A DNA stretch of 64,000 nucleotides from Garcia nutans (Eukaryota; Streptophyta; Magnoliopsida; Malpighiales; Euphorbiaceae). This document shows, in pieces, positions 36,537 to 50,696 of the stretch; the stretch's first letter is position 1, and every line of letters starts with the position of its first letter. The translations under genes were made by a program, and so were the position numbers. The stretch spans positions 18,135,001 through 18,199,000 of the forward strand of contig CANTUV010000004.1 in assembly GCA_947685225.1 (NCBI GenBank), read 5' to 3'. The notes beneath the pieces were generated by a model. It was not told the DNA's origin and did no database searches. It saw only the letters and a program-made list of their open reading frames with translations.

Positions 36537-39500
36537 TTAATCCAGACGGGCATGCCTTTGGTGTGACATAGGCATGTCTGGAGATTTGAATATGGAAGTC
36601 AAGTTTTGAATGCTATATATCTAATATAGATGGTATATGTGAATAATAGGGCTTTAAAATAATTAAAGTAATAATTTACATAATTATATGGAATAAAAAA
36701 GTTGAATGAAGGGATAAATAAAGAAAGTATGTATATCAAAGTAATGGTGTGAGTGAGTATATGAAATAAAAACCCTAAAAGCTATAGAAAAGAGTTTCTT
36801 GTGTCTTCTACCCTCTTCCAAACCACCATTCTTATCATACAATGCCATCTTCATCTCTTTTTCTTTCTTCTATCATTTCTTACCTTTGAAATTATGGAAA
36901 TTTTAGAAAAATATCAAGTTTTGATGGATTTTAACTACTTTAAGCTTGATTTATCAAGAAAAATATCATCAAATCAAAGGATTGAAGGGGGAAATGATGG
37001 AAGAGTTAGTGTTTGTATATCATATACTTTGCTATTCTTTGAGTTTTATTTGAATTTTTAATTGCTTAAATAAACAATTGATTGGAATTAATGAAATTAT
37101 TGTGAAAGAAATGTGAATTGAATAATTTATGAAGAAACTATTGTGAGAGAAACTCTATATTGAATGATTTGTGAAGAACTTGAATAGGAAACTGTACTTT
37201 TATGTTAATAAGGTATATGTTTATTGATTAATAAACTAAAGTAATTCCTAACACAATTGTTGAGTCCTTCATGTGCTAATTTAAAGATAGGAGACAAGTT
37301 AGGATTTTGATGAGTTTTAGGGTTTTGAAGGATATCAGAGTTATAAGACTTTTTAATTTGGAAATATGATGGTATTAGTGTTATTTGAAATATATTAGTT
37401 AGTTAATTATCTTAGTATCATGTTGAATGAATGTTGGCATAATTAAATGGTGGACTATAAAATTATGAAAGGCTTGTTAAATAGGAGAGATTGACCATGT
37501 TTTTGATAAATATGATTTAAGTGTTATTTGAAGTTATTGGAATGTTAAGCAATTACTTTTGAAGAGAACTAAGTGATTGATACTAAATGGTTACTTGAAG
37601 TGTGTATTAGCTGAAAAATTGGAATATTTAATTATTTGTTATAGATAGGAAGTGTAAATGAGGCTAAATGATTATTATTATATCAATGGTAACTTTAGGA
37701 TAAGTAAGTTGTGTAAAAATAAGTTGAGGTGAAAAAGAAAGGAATGGAAGTGCCATTGTATGAGGATTGAAACATGAATTGATGATATTTTTGGAGAGTC
37801 TGTTATTATTTATATATTTGATATAGTATGTGAACTTAGTAGTAAATTGTTAATTTAAGCTTAGCAATGTATGCATTTGATGTCAGATTGTTAAAGATAA
37901 AAGTGAGATTAATTTATAAGGTGAGTTGAGAAGGTAAAGTTTGCATAAGGAGAGTTTGTTATATGTCTTTTGACTATCAAAATGAGTGTAAAGTTTGTGA
38001 AATGATAAAAGACATTTGAATGTTGAGTTATTTGTTTGTGAGCAAGAAATGGAAGGAAAGCTAGTGACTATTGTATTTATAAATAATTTATGGTGGAGTA
38101 AGTTATGTTTAATGTACAAATAATGGTGTTTATAGAATTATGCATAAGCAAGAAAAAGCAAGGAAAAGAAAAACGGAAGTGCCATGAAAAGGGAATCAGA
38201 GTGAAAAGAGTTAATTTAAGCGGGGAGAAATGTAGTGTCAACATAAGATCATTTAACGTAATTATATTGAATTATATTTAATTAAATTATTTATAGTAAT
38301 CTAAGCTTGAAATTAATTGTATTCTTGGAGCTTTAAATGTCATTTATCGTGATTTACAAGAATAAAGTTAATAGTGAATTGTTGATTAAGTTTGTAGGTT
38401 GTTAGAAAATTGATGATTTTGAAGTTTAATTGAATATGAAGTATCTTCTTGAAACTGAACAAACAAGCAGTAAAAATTTTAAACACACGGGCGAGTCAAT
38501 CCATTGACATGGCTGTATCCCCTAATTTTGTTTCTGAATGACATTGGTAAATTGAATTACAAGGGCATGTCCAAAAATTTACATGGCCGTGTTGTGTAAT
38601 TTTTTTTTGTGAAAGACAGCAACGATTTGAGACACACGAGCGTGGCTCTAATGTACCAGATGCCCATGCCCTGAATTAAAGAGTTTTTTAATTTTTAAAT
38701 AATATAGTGTTTAAATTTTAGTGACAATTAAGAAAGTAAAATACATAGCAAAAGAAAACAATAATGTTTATCACGAAAAAAAATGTATCAATTGCAAAAT
38801 ATAATTACATACAAGGTATGTGTAGTGTGTGAATTATATTTATATAAATACATAATATTTAGAAAGAAAATGATAGTTTGTGAAATTCACTAATTGAATA
38901 AAAGTAACTTTAGTGAAATTTAAATGTAATTCATATTATAGAATTAAATTAATTGAAATAAATATTATTTCGTAGTATTGTTAAAGTGAAAAGGAGGAAA
39001 ATAAAGAAAGAAATGTATTATTAAAATTAATATGATATCTGTAAAATTCCTTGGAATAATGGAATGAGTATATTGTCCAACTATACTGATAGTAAACTTA
39101 GTTTTCAAATTACATGGCTAGTCAGAAGGAGAGCGTCTATAGTTATAGTGGGCACTGTGTGCTATTAGTGGACATCATATGTCATCATTTTTAGTGACAC
39201 ATTCGTGCCATAGTGGGTCAATAGTCATATTTTTTTATAGTGGGTATTTACTTGCCATCAGTGACTCATTATCATAAACTATGATTTGAAATTCAATATA
39301 TGTGGGCAAAAGTGTAAAGACAAGAAAGCTTATTGAAAATGCAAATATACTTGTACATGTATCGAGCATATTGATATAGTAATGAAAATAGAAATGCAAG
39401 ATCTAATAATGCTATATCGAACTAAATATTATTGAATTCAAATAATAAAAGTATCTAAAGTATTGAATTATATTTATATTGAATGTCGTAAATCATAGTG

Positions 39501-40198
39501 TTTAATTGTATAATAAAACAAAAGAGCTTAGAAATGAGTGAAAGTGCATATTATTATAAGAAATAAATGAAACTTATTAAAAATACATATTGTAAATTAT
39601 ATGAGAGAAATGTTATCAAATATATTGAATTTGTATTTTATCTACTAAAAGTGAATATTGAACTTATCGTATAATGAACAAGTTTATTATAAATATTTGT
39701 TATGTTGATTTGTTTTTCAAAAGTGTAATTATTATTTATCGTTACAAATAGTTACTTTGTAATTATTAGCAAAGTATATGAATACAAATAGCGTATTAGA
39801 ATTTTTCTGACCCATAAAGTTCAATGGATCAGAGCGAAATTAAGGATTGATGAATAAGAATTTCAAAGATGAGCTGCAGAGTGATTGAAATTCTATATAC
39901 GTATTGTAAATGTAGATTGTATACATATTGTATAGTTGATTTGGACTATTTGTACATTTATAAACATTTATATTTGTGGATTGACAAGTTTGTAATGATT
40001 AATCTGAATTATGATCGGTATTAATGTTATTAGAGTTATTGTAGTTTAGATAAGTGTTTGAAAAAAAAATTCTGTCAAAGTTGCAATCAGTTTGGTTTTA
40101 ACATTTGTTTGACGCGAATGCTAAATAGAAGCAGATCAGTTTAGTGGTGTATTGAATAGTATCTTTTAGAAATTCTAGGATTGTTTGAAGACGTTACA
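36537..40198 (+). repeat. Probable decayed solo LTR (about 3.66 kb)
   Basis: The right end is GACGTTACA at 40198. ATATG occurs at 36532-36536 and at 40199-40203 as a possible target duplication. The left end then reads TTTAATCC, one base from a TGTAATCC start. 39150-39310 matches, inverted, the LTR at 57655-62885 near 61000-61230 (GTGGACA..., TGCCATCAGTG, ATGTGGGCAAAA). The assignment is weaker than for the other LTRs, and the greater length suggests insertions. Confidence 0.55.
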
Positions 40199-40888
40199 AT
40201 ATGTTTTTTATTGGGTTTATTTTTCTAGGGATTTAAGGTTTCATTAACGATTTCAACTAAATCTATCCAATTTCACATTCTCAAACCAACATATATGCAG
40301 AATCGATCAAAAATATAAATTGCTCAGTCGAGCTTGGTTTGGAATTTTCATTAATTCGTCGAATTCAATCATATTGTAATGCCCTAAATCTGGCCAAACT
40401 CAACTCGTGTACACTCCTACTTCTCGACTTCACCATTACATAAATAAAAGAAATAAATTATACAACATTATTTCCAAATCTGAGCACTTCAGACTTGGAA
40501 ACTTTATTAGTGTTGCACTTCTATTTTCAAATTATTACATTAATTCCTTGATTTCACACCTCCAACTAGTTTAAAATAAAATAATTTTATATCTCCAAAC
40601 AGCACAAATAAAACAATAAAACATACTATGTAATAGGAAAAAGTATATTTCAATTCCTTCGGCTTTGGCCACAAATAATGGAAACATTCTGATGCAAAAT
40701 TAGCTAACTCCTAATATTATAGAATCATTTTTTATAATGAATCGAGGCTTAATTAAATTAATAATAGTTGTGATCTTCAATACAACATTCAATGAATGTT
40801 TCATATGGTACATTCGCTGACATTGAACCAATAATCAGGCAAATAGAATTGAATTTTATGTTTGTCTTTGCCAATACAATAATAATGA
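40199..40888. other. Region downstream of the chromomethylase gene
   Basis: No gene is seen. The part next to 40888 should include the 3' untranslated region of the minus-strand gene, but no canonical AATAAA close to the stop was found on that strand. Confidence 0.5.
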
Positions 40889-43800
40889 TCAAGCTTTGTC
40901 TTCTGATGACTCTGAAGATAATTGCTCTACGTGATTTGGGAATTTCTTTGGCAGTGTGAACAATGGTTCACTGCCTGCAGACCCCTGAAATGCCATGCCT
41001 AGTGCATATCCGAGTGCCCTAGCAACAGGAACAGCTACAGCGTTTCCAACTTGGATATATCTAAATTGATAAAAAAAAAATACAAAGTTATAAGCAGTAA
41101 TAGCCAAGTAAGAGCACTTAACTCAGATGATACCAAAACAGTAGTGTACTCAACAAAACATTAATTCCAAGTATTGAAATTAGATATATGAATTTTTTTT
41201 TCACTCGGAGCGATTATAGACCTCATATCCGGAAAAATATATCTATAAAATCATACTAAACCACTTTTATACAAATTAATTTAGGTTTATCCCTACCTCT
41301 CTTGACTATATCCATCTTAACTTGTTTAACCTTTCTAACAATTTTTATGAATAACCTGAAAGCCACCTTAATTTCCAATTAAACTTAAAACTTCAGAGTA
41401 GCAATTCAATTCTTTACCTCTTGAGATATTGCTCCTTTATTTCCTTTTTAGCGATCTCAACTCAATTTTCTAGTAAGCTTTTTGTGAATCTAAATCTTTT
41501 TCACCTATATCAGCATGATCATAAACTAGTCTTTTTTTTTCATGCATCATGCCTAACGTCTGTTAGACATTACCAAGTCATATCAAATAATGCATTCAAC
41601 GCATGGTTAATTGGCATCCCCTTCCCAAAATTCTTTATTGCATTTTCAACTATAATCATATGGTAATTCAATTACCAGACAGCAAACATGTAGCTTAAGA
41701 AATAAGTTGCAATGACAATAATTAAACCAGTTCAGCTTTGAGTTTAACCATAATTTCATATCTAATTTGTTCTTTAAAAATTGGTACGACAATGAAATAC
41801 AAAATAATTCCTCCAAGATGAGACTGTTAGAAGGCACTTAATCCAAATAATTTCTAAAATTCAGAATTTACATGGTTGTATCCCTAACCACATGATCTGA
41901 TCCTTAAGCTGGCAACTTTATATTGTTTAGTACGTTGATTAATCAAATTGTCCTACATCACTTGTTCATTTTAACCATCCTGCTTTAAATGTATTATCAT
42001 CATTCTATCCACCCTTATCAAAGTTGTATAATGGAACCTAGGCATGAAAAAATGCACTGTAAAACCTCTATGCCTTTGAAACCAACCCCACTAGTCTCAC
42101 TTCCCCTTAGTAAAATTGCAAAGCGATTCAGCTCTAGCTAATTTTAAAGCCTATACATCCTATGGTGCACCATTGCTTCGAGTTCCTATTACAGCTAGAT
42201 CAAATTTTTTCATCAAAATTATGTCACAAGCAAACAGCAACACAATGTTTTTAGATGCTATGGAGTCTTTGGAGGAAAGAAATGCGCACCTTCAAGAATT
42301 GGAGCATGTCCATTAATTTTCATGGGACAAGCTGGTTTTTGGCTTTTAAATGGGCTCATAAGTATTGTAAAACATCAAAAATAACAGATAATATTTCATG
42401 CATATATACCTTTCTTTTATGGGTCCACATAGTTTATAGTAATCAGGAAAACCTTGGAGTCTTGCATTTTCACGAACTGTTAGAACTCGGTCTTGCTCAG
42501 GATGCAAAATTGCCTGCAAAGACATTGAATTAGATATAAATTGATACGGGGAACAAATTATAAAATAGATAAGCCCATGAAAATAAGTTGGAAGGCAAAG
42601 TCAACTAGATGACAATATGAATTGCATTTTTAGCGACAAAACCATTCATTAGAAACTGCCAGAGGATCAATATATTAGTTAAAAGTCAAGAAAGCAATTC
42701 TTTCCAATATTTGGAAATTCTCTTAATTTTTCCTTGCTTTCCCATTTGCCAAATAAATATAATTCTGATAGCAAAACCAACCCCATGCCCACAGCTTGAC
42801 AAACGAAAAGAATTACCTATGGGCTGTTCTAAAATAATTAACTCATGGAAGGGCCATGTAGCCAAATCCAATTTCACTAGGGTGAGAGCCATCAAGAACT
42901 TCAGTGGCAAAAGCATGGTGAAACATTAGTCCGACAAGTTCAATGAAGAACTTGTGTAGATCGATAAGGTTTCAAACACTTATTACCATCAGTTAACTTT
43001 TAAAGGTGAATTCTCTGGAGGCAGTCATGGAAAATAAGTTGGAAGGTGAAGGTAGAGAAAGGCTAGCAGCCCAAAAAGTTATTAATCAGTTAATATAATG
43101 TATTGTATCAATTTATTTGTAGAATAAGAATGACAATAATTTTTCTCTGATTTTTCCTTTCCCTCAATTTTCCCATACTTTCCATTTGCCAAGTTTGTAG
43201 ATAAATTTGCATCCCAATAATAGATTATTGTCTAAATCCAAAAGGCATATTGATTAACCTGGTTGTGAGGTTCTGCCCTTGTAACAACTGTTGGCACTGT
43301 CTCATCCCACCAAAGACGGGCAAAAGGTCTACATAATTACACAAACTAAAATTATTATGAAGCAAACTTATTACAGGACCAAAAGCAATGCAAATGCAAA
43401 GCGACCTACTTTGATGATGTCCCATTAACAAAAGTCATTGCATAATCAGGTACCTGTGGTTGCAAACAGAAAAAGAAATAAGCAAATATTATTGGTCATA
43501 AATGGCTCAACCAAACATTAGCCTCAAGCTAGTTGGAATTTACTTATTCATATAGAAAATAGAACAAAAAAAAAGTACATAAGAATGGAAGAAAGAAGTG
43601 ATACCAAAGGCTTTCCTGATTCTAGATAAACCCTCTCAACATCAGGATCCCATTCTACTTTGTTATCAGGCCGTACACGGACACCTGGTAGATCTCTAAA
43701 GTTTGCACCCTAAATTAAAAGAGGGAAAATTAGCAAGATCAAATAGCACAAACAGAAAAAGATTTTGAATAATGCAGAAGGCTTGCACTATGATACTAAA

Positions 43801-46800
43801 ATGCCAAACCTTTTTCTTTGGAATACGGCAAACTCGTTGATAATCATCATTATTCAGCTCAAGTGGTCGATGATCATATAGCAAATTTGATGATTTTGAA
43901 TCCAACAATCCTGCATGATCAAAAATTAAATTTTAGACCCTCACAATCAAGTTTTATTGAGCAGGACTGCACCAGCAAGGGGTGGAAAAATTAAGGAAAC
44001 CAAGAATAAAATAAATGATATGTAGTTCAAGAGTTCCAGAAAAAGTAATGCCAGTGGCATATATCAAAGGCATGTAACCTAGAATGAATACAATTTTTCT
44101 TAATCTGAATATCCATTGATGAAAGGATTACAATAATTTGTATGCAATTTCAGCAGTGAGACTAATTGCTGCTTACCATCTTTTTTTAGTCTAATCTGCT
44201 CCTGAAATTCTGTTTTAGGATCATTACCATAAGGCATTTCGTCACAATGCTCATTGTTCTCAACCTAAATAAGAAACATACAAAATGCAAAATGTTAAAA
44301 ACATTAAAAAAGAGAAACATAGCGAAAACAAGTATATGAAAGAGCTAAATGCCAGCAAAAGAGCATTTACTGGTGAGAGATCAGAAATCGCATCCTCTAA
44401 CAATAGCTTCTTTTCCAATTGAGCAGCACAGCCCTCATCATAAGCAACAACATTACTCTGCAAGAAAATTAGAGTTTCATGAGCTTTAGTTTTGAATCAA
44501 GACGAATAATAGATTACCAAATGTGTCATCTAAATATTGGTCCTCATACCTCAAACTCAGTTGGGACAACACCTCTCACAATAACATCATGAGTTGGAAG
44601 TGGGTACCGTGGCAACTTCTGCAGAATGTGAACATTTAGTTAGAAAATTAAAACAATTGCCCAGTTGAATAGTTGATATAATAGCTACCTCAGTAGGTTG
44701 GGCACCCCAAAGAAAACAACGCATCCTAAACTGAGGAAGCCCATAAGCCCCAGCGGCCAACATGCCAATTCTTGTTTGATAATTCATCTCAATAAGCCGA
44801 CCCATGGCATATCGCCCCAGAAATCCATCGGCAAACTTAAGAAGATCTACAACATTCTCCATCAAAACAAACTTTGGCTTTAAATACTTCACAACATCCA
44901 TGAAAACTATGAGTTGTTTGTTCTTTTCATCTTCCAAAGGATTATTTCTGTTTCTAAAACGGTTGAATCCACTAATTCCCTGGCATGGGGGCCCTCCACA
45001 TATCACATCTGCAATACCCTAAACAATGAAACAAAGACATTATAAAAAGAAACTAATAATCTATGTCATATAGTCCAAAAGAAACTGGTAAACAATGAAG
45101 CAGACTCACAGGCAGTGGTAGAATCTTTGACTTGTATCCACTGGTGACAAAGTCCCTTATAGCCACTTGACAATTACTATTGAAAAGACATTACGTATAA
45201 GAATAATTTGCAAAAAAATGAACAGCCGTTAGACACAAACATGAAATCAGATATTTGTTGCATACCCCAAGCCCTCAATCGGTTCCCATGTATCATATTC
45301 TGGTCCATAATTCTTCCAGCTAACCTGTAGAGGAGCAAATTTTAATAAGTAAATGAAAAGAAGCATAATTAAAACTTGAAGGAATAAAAAAAAAAGCGGA
45401 AAAAGATGATTAGTACAACAGGCATATCTAAAGTGAACTGACAATATCTTATGCACTTACTTGAAACGAATCTGAATTAAGAAAGAGAAACATTTTCTTT
45501 TCGCTGATCTACTTTTATGAAAATTGAACATTATTATTCAATACCAATAAATATGACATCCATCTAACAACAAAAATCAATCTCTCAAACACTAGCCTAC
45601 TGAATAGTTGAACAATGACCCAAATTGATAAGGACCTGGACTATTAACAATGCTATAGACTGCACCTGGAAACCTTGTTCCATGCTCAAATTTCATCTTA
45701 TTTCCACAAACTATTAAGTTTAAGATTACACACATTAAAATGCAATTCATGTTCTCCTAACAGATCAAACAAGCATGTCAAGACATTTAAGAAAAGGTTT
45801 TCACTCAATACAACCTCAAATGCAAAACACTGTTCCCCATTGCAAATGCTAATATCAAATCAAAATAATAACCCACTGGTTTCAATTTTTTCCAGTACTA
45901 TAAAGTTATATACCTTAAAGTACAATCCACGCTCCCCTTTCTCTTTTGGATCACCATAGCAAATTTGAAGTACCTTTGCTACTTCAAAAACCTCACCATC
46001 ATCATCCACATCATCATCATCATCTTGAGCATCATTATCTTCTTCTTCCAGATCAAAAGGATAAGACTGCTGCTTTTCTGGATCAGCACTACTTATAAGC
46101 AAAAACCTGATGCACAGTTTCTCCCATTCCTTTAGCAATAACAAAAAGTCCTCTGCAGATTCATTCCTCACCTGATTTGAATAAAAGCAAACCTAAGAAT
46201 AAAAAATCCATTGTAACAGAACAATATAAAAAATTGAAACTTAATATGAAAGAATACCTCTGTCTCAGGATGATTTAATTTAAGACTTTCACAGGCATAT
46301 TTGTTCAAGTCAACCGCCCATTTCTACAGTTCCAACAAAGAACCAGTTATTAGAGCAATGAAATTAAATGAAAAGTGCATAAGTCTAGATAACTGTGTTT
46401 AACATTTTCAAAATTACAAATATAAAATTTTTAAAAAAAAACTTACAGTAATAAGATTTAAACCAGACATACTGGCACCAAGGCACAGGCCTGTTGACAT
46501 AGCACCACAACCAGAATACAAATCCAACAATGTCACCTCTGATTTACAATAAACATCATTCGCAGACTTCACTTCATTCATATCATTATCACTAGATAAT
46601 GTAGATGAACTCCCATTGCTGACAGTTATATTTTCTGCAATTTAAAAAATCAAAACATTTAAAAAAATGACACTTGCAAACCAGTACAATTAAATTAATT
46701 CAACTCACACGGTAAAGTGAGAAAGTAATTACCTGATGGTAATTTTAAAAAGGTGGAGTAAGGAAGTAAGTAGAGCATATCACAGTAATAGTCACAAGCA

Positions 46801-49800
46801 GGAATCGTTGCTTTCTTTGCCTCTAGATCCACCTATTAGACAACCTTAAACAATTATCTACTTGCAGAAGCCAAAAACATATGGGAGTGAAGGAGTAGAG
46901 TGACCATACATTTAAAGGCACCTTAACAATATTCAGCTTCTCAACAAGACAATCTAATGGATTGTCATCCCGAATCTCTGAGAAGAAAACACGCTTTTTA
47001 TCCATGTCATAGGCATGTTTAATGGACTGTAAAAATAAAACAAAATAACTGACATTTGCATTATAAAAAGTAAAAACAGATGATAGAAATATAATATGAT
47101 CACAGCTTACAGTATCCCTGGCTCTGTAGAACCACTGGGCAGTGAAGTACAGAGACCCGTCAGTAGCCTCAAACATCTCCACAATTTTGCATATATAATT
47201 ATCCTCTCCATCAGCAGCCTAAACACAAAAATCGCCAGCAAAACTGAACTGACCAGAGAACTCAAACCAGCATTCTTTTCACATTTAAAACTCAACATGA
47301 AAAGGTAGAGTAACATTTGAATCTTAATAACTTGTATTCAAGTTTGGAACAATAATGTTTCAATAAAAATGAATAATGTAATATTCTTTGAACTACCCCA
47401 TTGCATCATAAAGGCTATAACACAAACAATCATGCCATAGTAATGCATAACATAAAGCACTTATGTGTCAGACAGCCATCCAAGATAAAGCCATATTGGA
47501 ACTAAAACCCAAGTAATGAAAGGGATCATATTGACCCTCCTCTGAGACTATGGGAGAAGACTAGATAGAAGAAGCTTTTAGCCCCTGCTCATTCAATGCT
47601 ATTTCCTGGCCATCCAATGGTCTTTAGACATTATTAAGCCTGGTATGCCTCCACCCTGTGTCCACAATTCTAGAACTTCAATCTAGGATCATGCCTTGGG
47701 CTTAGTTCACATGCTCCTGCTTAGTTCGCATTCTGGGTATGTGACAAGCAAGAAAAATGCATTCACCATAGTTACAATATCCTTTGTTGATAGTAGTATC
47801 ACTAATCTTCATAATTAATTAATGCCCGCCTTTGATTGTGAGAGAGGGATGTTGAATTAGTTTGGCTATGTCCATCATAAACCTCTAACTGCACTAGCAA
47901 TAAGAGCAAGTGTATTCAACTAGAAAATAAGAGAGGGATACTATAAACAGCAAGGATTATTAACAAAAACATTAGAATCACAATATACAAATATGCTAAT
48001 TTATATCTTTCAACATATAGAGAATAGGGAAAGAAAGAACTCTTGTTGCTAAAATTAACTAATTTGAAAAAGAAAGATTTTAGTAACAAATACGATAGTT
48101 TCCCCCAAAACCAAATTTATTTTGTAGAATTTACTCCTCTCATTTTATAAGATGAGATCAGTTCTCAATTTTAACCAATACATCAGCAACCAAAATCAGA
48201 GTCTACCAAACTTAGCAAGGACTCATCTATTAAAAAAAATAAAATGAAAGCAAGAGCATTTTAAACCAAGAGAATCTCATCCAGAAGGGAAATAAATAAA
48301 AGCAACTAACCTTGACATGAGCATCATCATAAAGACTGTAGAGAACTCGCCCATCAACCTCTGCTTGTTGATAATGGTAGCGAGCTGGAATGATCTCTTG
48401 AGAATCATCCTTGTTGCTAAATAACAAATTGAACAAAATCAAACAATAGAAAGTGACAAAGCAAGTAAAAAAAAAAGGAGAGAACATGTCCAAATACTCA
48501 CACATTTGAACCCTTTGAGCTAGTTGCATGTTTATTTGTCTGGAAAAGTGAAAGATGGATTCAAAATCAGTTAAAAGAGTAAAATATCATCATAATGGAA
48601 GATATAAATAAAAGAAAAACAAAAAAAGTATCAAAATCTAGAACATAAAAGATTAAAAACAAAAACTATATAGCCACTAGTAATAATGGCATTTAATAAA
48701 AAATAAAATCATCAAAAATGGTATTGAAAGTAGAAGAAACATATTAGTTTCAAGTAATCTTATGGTTGTTTTGCTTATCAGCATTAAACATTACTAAAAC
48801 AAAATTTAATTATCATATGCTATTTTGAATGTATGATTTATATTCAATCATCCAAAAGTTATCCAATTAAACTAATAGTTTTCTTTTAATAGTCCTATCA
48901 TGTTATAAACCTATATCATAAACTTTTCCTATTAACATATTCAAAATATTTACCTCAATTTGTTCAAAGGTATAGGTATCTTGCCTGTTGTACCTATTAG
49001 CACATATACCAATGACACTAGCAAACAAGAGGACCCAACATTTCCATCAGTACAAATATAGAATGACACTACAGAGTTAGATGCAAAACCAGTACAAACA
49101 TAGAACAAAAGAAAACCCAAATTTAGAAAATAAAAAATGATAAGACTTATAATCTATATGTCATATAGGAATATCTGGCATACATAAAATAAGAGAATCC
49201 TATTTGGAAACTGTAGTAATTCTAACCTTTTAGAAAGTACAAGTGGTTTCCTAATTTTCAAGTGTCTTTAGGAACCATTTTTTAGCCTTTGTTGGCTTAA
49301 GGTTAGATGAGATTATTAGACAAGTCTGTTAGTTCTACAGTCTGATTGCCTGATGTTCTTGGAGAGAACTTGTATTCAAATTAGTTATAAGTTTTCATAA
49401 AAAAAGTCGATGGAGGTAAATGACGTTTCACTTTATTTGAGAGAGAAGCATATGTAAATGGATTAAAATATGAGAAGGTAAGTATGATCTGAAAGGCATA
49501 GTAGTGATGCGGGTTAATTTTGTGGTTGAATCTTTTTTACTAAGAGATATATAAGCCTTAATAAAGAAAAATCTGCTTTTTGAAAGTTCATTTTACAAAA
49601 TTTGTGCTGAGTGCAGTCTTTGCGCCACCATTTCTGAACAATATTGGAAAATTTCGAACTCAGTTGGAGGATGCTTATATTAGCTCTGTGCATAATAGCA
49701 CATTTACCATACACATCAAAATTTCTCATTTTCAACACCTACATTTCATATTTGATTGTATAATAATACAACATAAAAGATAGAATCCAAATGCACAAAA

Positions 49801-50696
49801 ATGAATTATGCAAGTGTTCATATTTGATAACTCCGCACTTGAATTTAGAGCTATACTATAGAATAAGTTAGCTAAAGATAACATGTATAAAATTTAGGCT
49901 CTTCATAAGTTACATTATGAACAAACCTGTTTAAAGATGACAACCAACTATTCTTCGAACCAAGAAGCAAATTTTTAAACAAATTATTTCACAATGGACC
50001 ATCATATACATGATGACATTCAACTTCCCAGAGGTTTATTTGCCGCTCGTTAAAAGCAAAAATTTCACAACGAATTGCAATAACCAAAATAAATCACTGT
50101 TTAGGTCCTCCAATGCTTGCCAGGGTAAAAACATAGCCCAATCAATAAGAAACCTTTAAGGAGTTTTGATATCATTTATGTTTTTGATTTTTTGTTTCAG
50201 AGTTTTTTTTTCTATGTATGTTAACGTAACAAAGAATAACCATCATTTTATAAATTCGCCTGTATAACAAATAATAAAAAGAAATGTATATTAACAATAG
50301 ATTTTCTTTCATTATTGAGAGTTTTTGAAACAAAAAGCCCACTGTAAGCCAAATTAAAAACAAAGTTTTTACCTTGTTTACATATCGATGAGGCCACCGT
50401 CTTCTGGCCTCTTCATCAGGGAAAGGATCACCAATAAATTTAGCTTCAGGGCCATCATCCTCATTATCACCACCAGAGCCACTCTCATTTTTTCTCAATT
50501 TCTCTTCAAAATCAGGTTTTATATCAGTTCCGCTACCACTCTCCCTCAATTTCTTTTCAGTAGAGCTCAACTTGGCTCCTTGTTCATCCACCTCTTCACC
50601 ATTCAGCGGAAACAATTCCTCTTCTGCACCTCTTTTTGACTTCTTGGAAGAAGCTGACGCTCCGGAAGGGGTTATCGTTTTTCGCTTCCCAGCCAT
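40889..50696 (-). CDS. CMT3: Chromomethylase (CMT3-type DNA cytosine methyltransferase)
   Basis: CMT3 enzymes methylate cytosine in CHG sites of nuclear DNA, guided by H3K9me2. Twenty-one exons, all bounded by GT-AG introns, join in frame to 866 residues: 50696-50373, 48539-48502, 48416-48311, 47218-47111, 47026-46910, 46832-46733, 46634-46447, 46323-46258, 46171-45914, 45324-45266, 45176-45110, 45018-44689, 44618-44550, 44457-44371, 44264-44177, 43910-43810, 43709-43605, 43453-43410, 43328-43259, 42513-42410, 41060-40889. Residues: basic N-terminus with KRK and KKSKR (likely nuclear signals); BAH domain about 110-255; motif I LDLYSGCGAM 301-310; chromodomain about 408-455 with cage residues F411, W438, Y441; catalytic PPCQ with C489; ENV 531-533; QFRMR 573-577; QVGNAVAVPVARALG near the end. 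Length fits CMT3 (about 840 in Arabidopsis). The start is the first ATG after an upstream in-frame stop, in good context. No break or missing residue was found. CMT1 or CMT2 is less likely: no long N-terminus. Confidence 0.95.
45998..46052 (-). repeat. GAT/GAA microsatellite within exon 9 of the chromomethylase
   Basis: ATC/TTC triplets on the plus strand encode an acidic run (residues about 391-407, EEEDNDAQDDDDDVDDD) just before the chromodomain. It keeps frame and is likely length-variable between alleles. Confidence 0.8.
48540..50372 (-). other. Intron 1 of the chromomethylase gene (1833 bp)
   Basis: The largest intron; donor GTAAAA at 50372, acceptor TTCCAG at 48540. I see no gene or element inside. 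Other long introns are 3 (47219-48310), 20 (41061-42409) and 19 (42514-43258), also without recognisable inserts. Confidence 0.8.

Noticed and set aside
42116..43431. Additional genes on either strand within the chromomethylase introns
   Set aside because: The frames there are short, lack motifs and mostly overlap exons of the chromomethylase in other frames.
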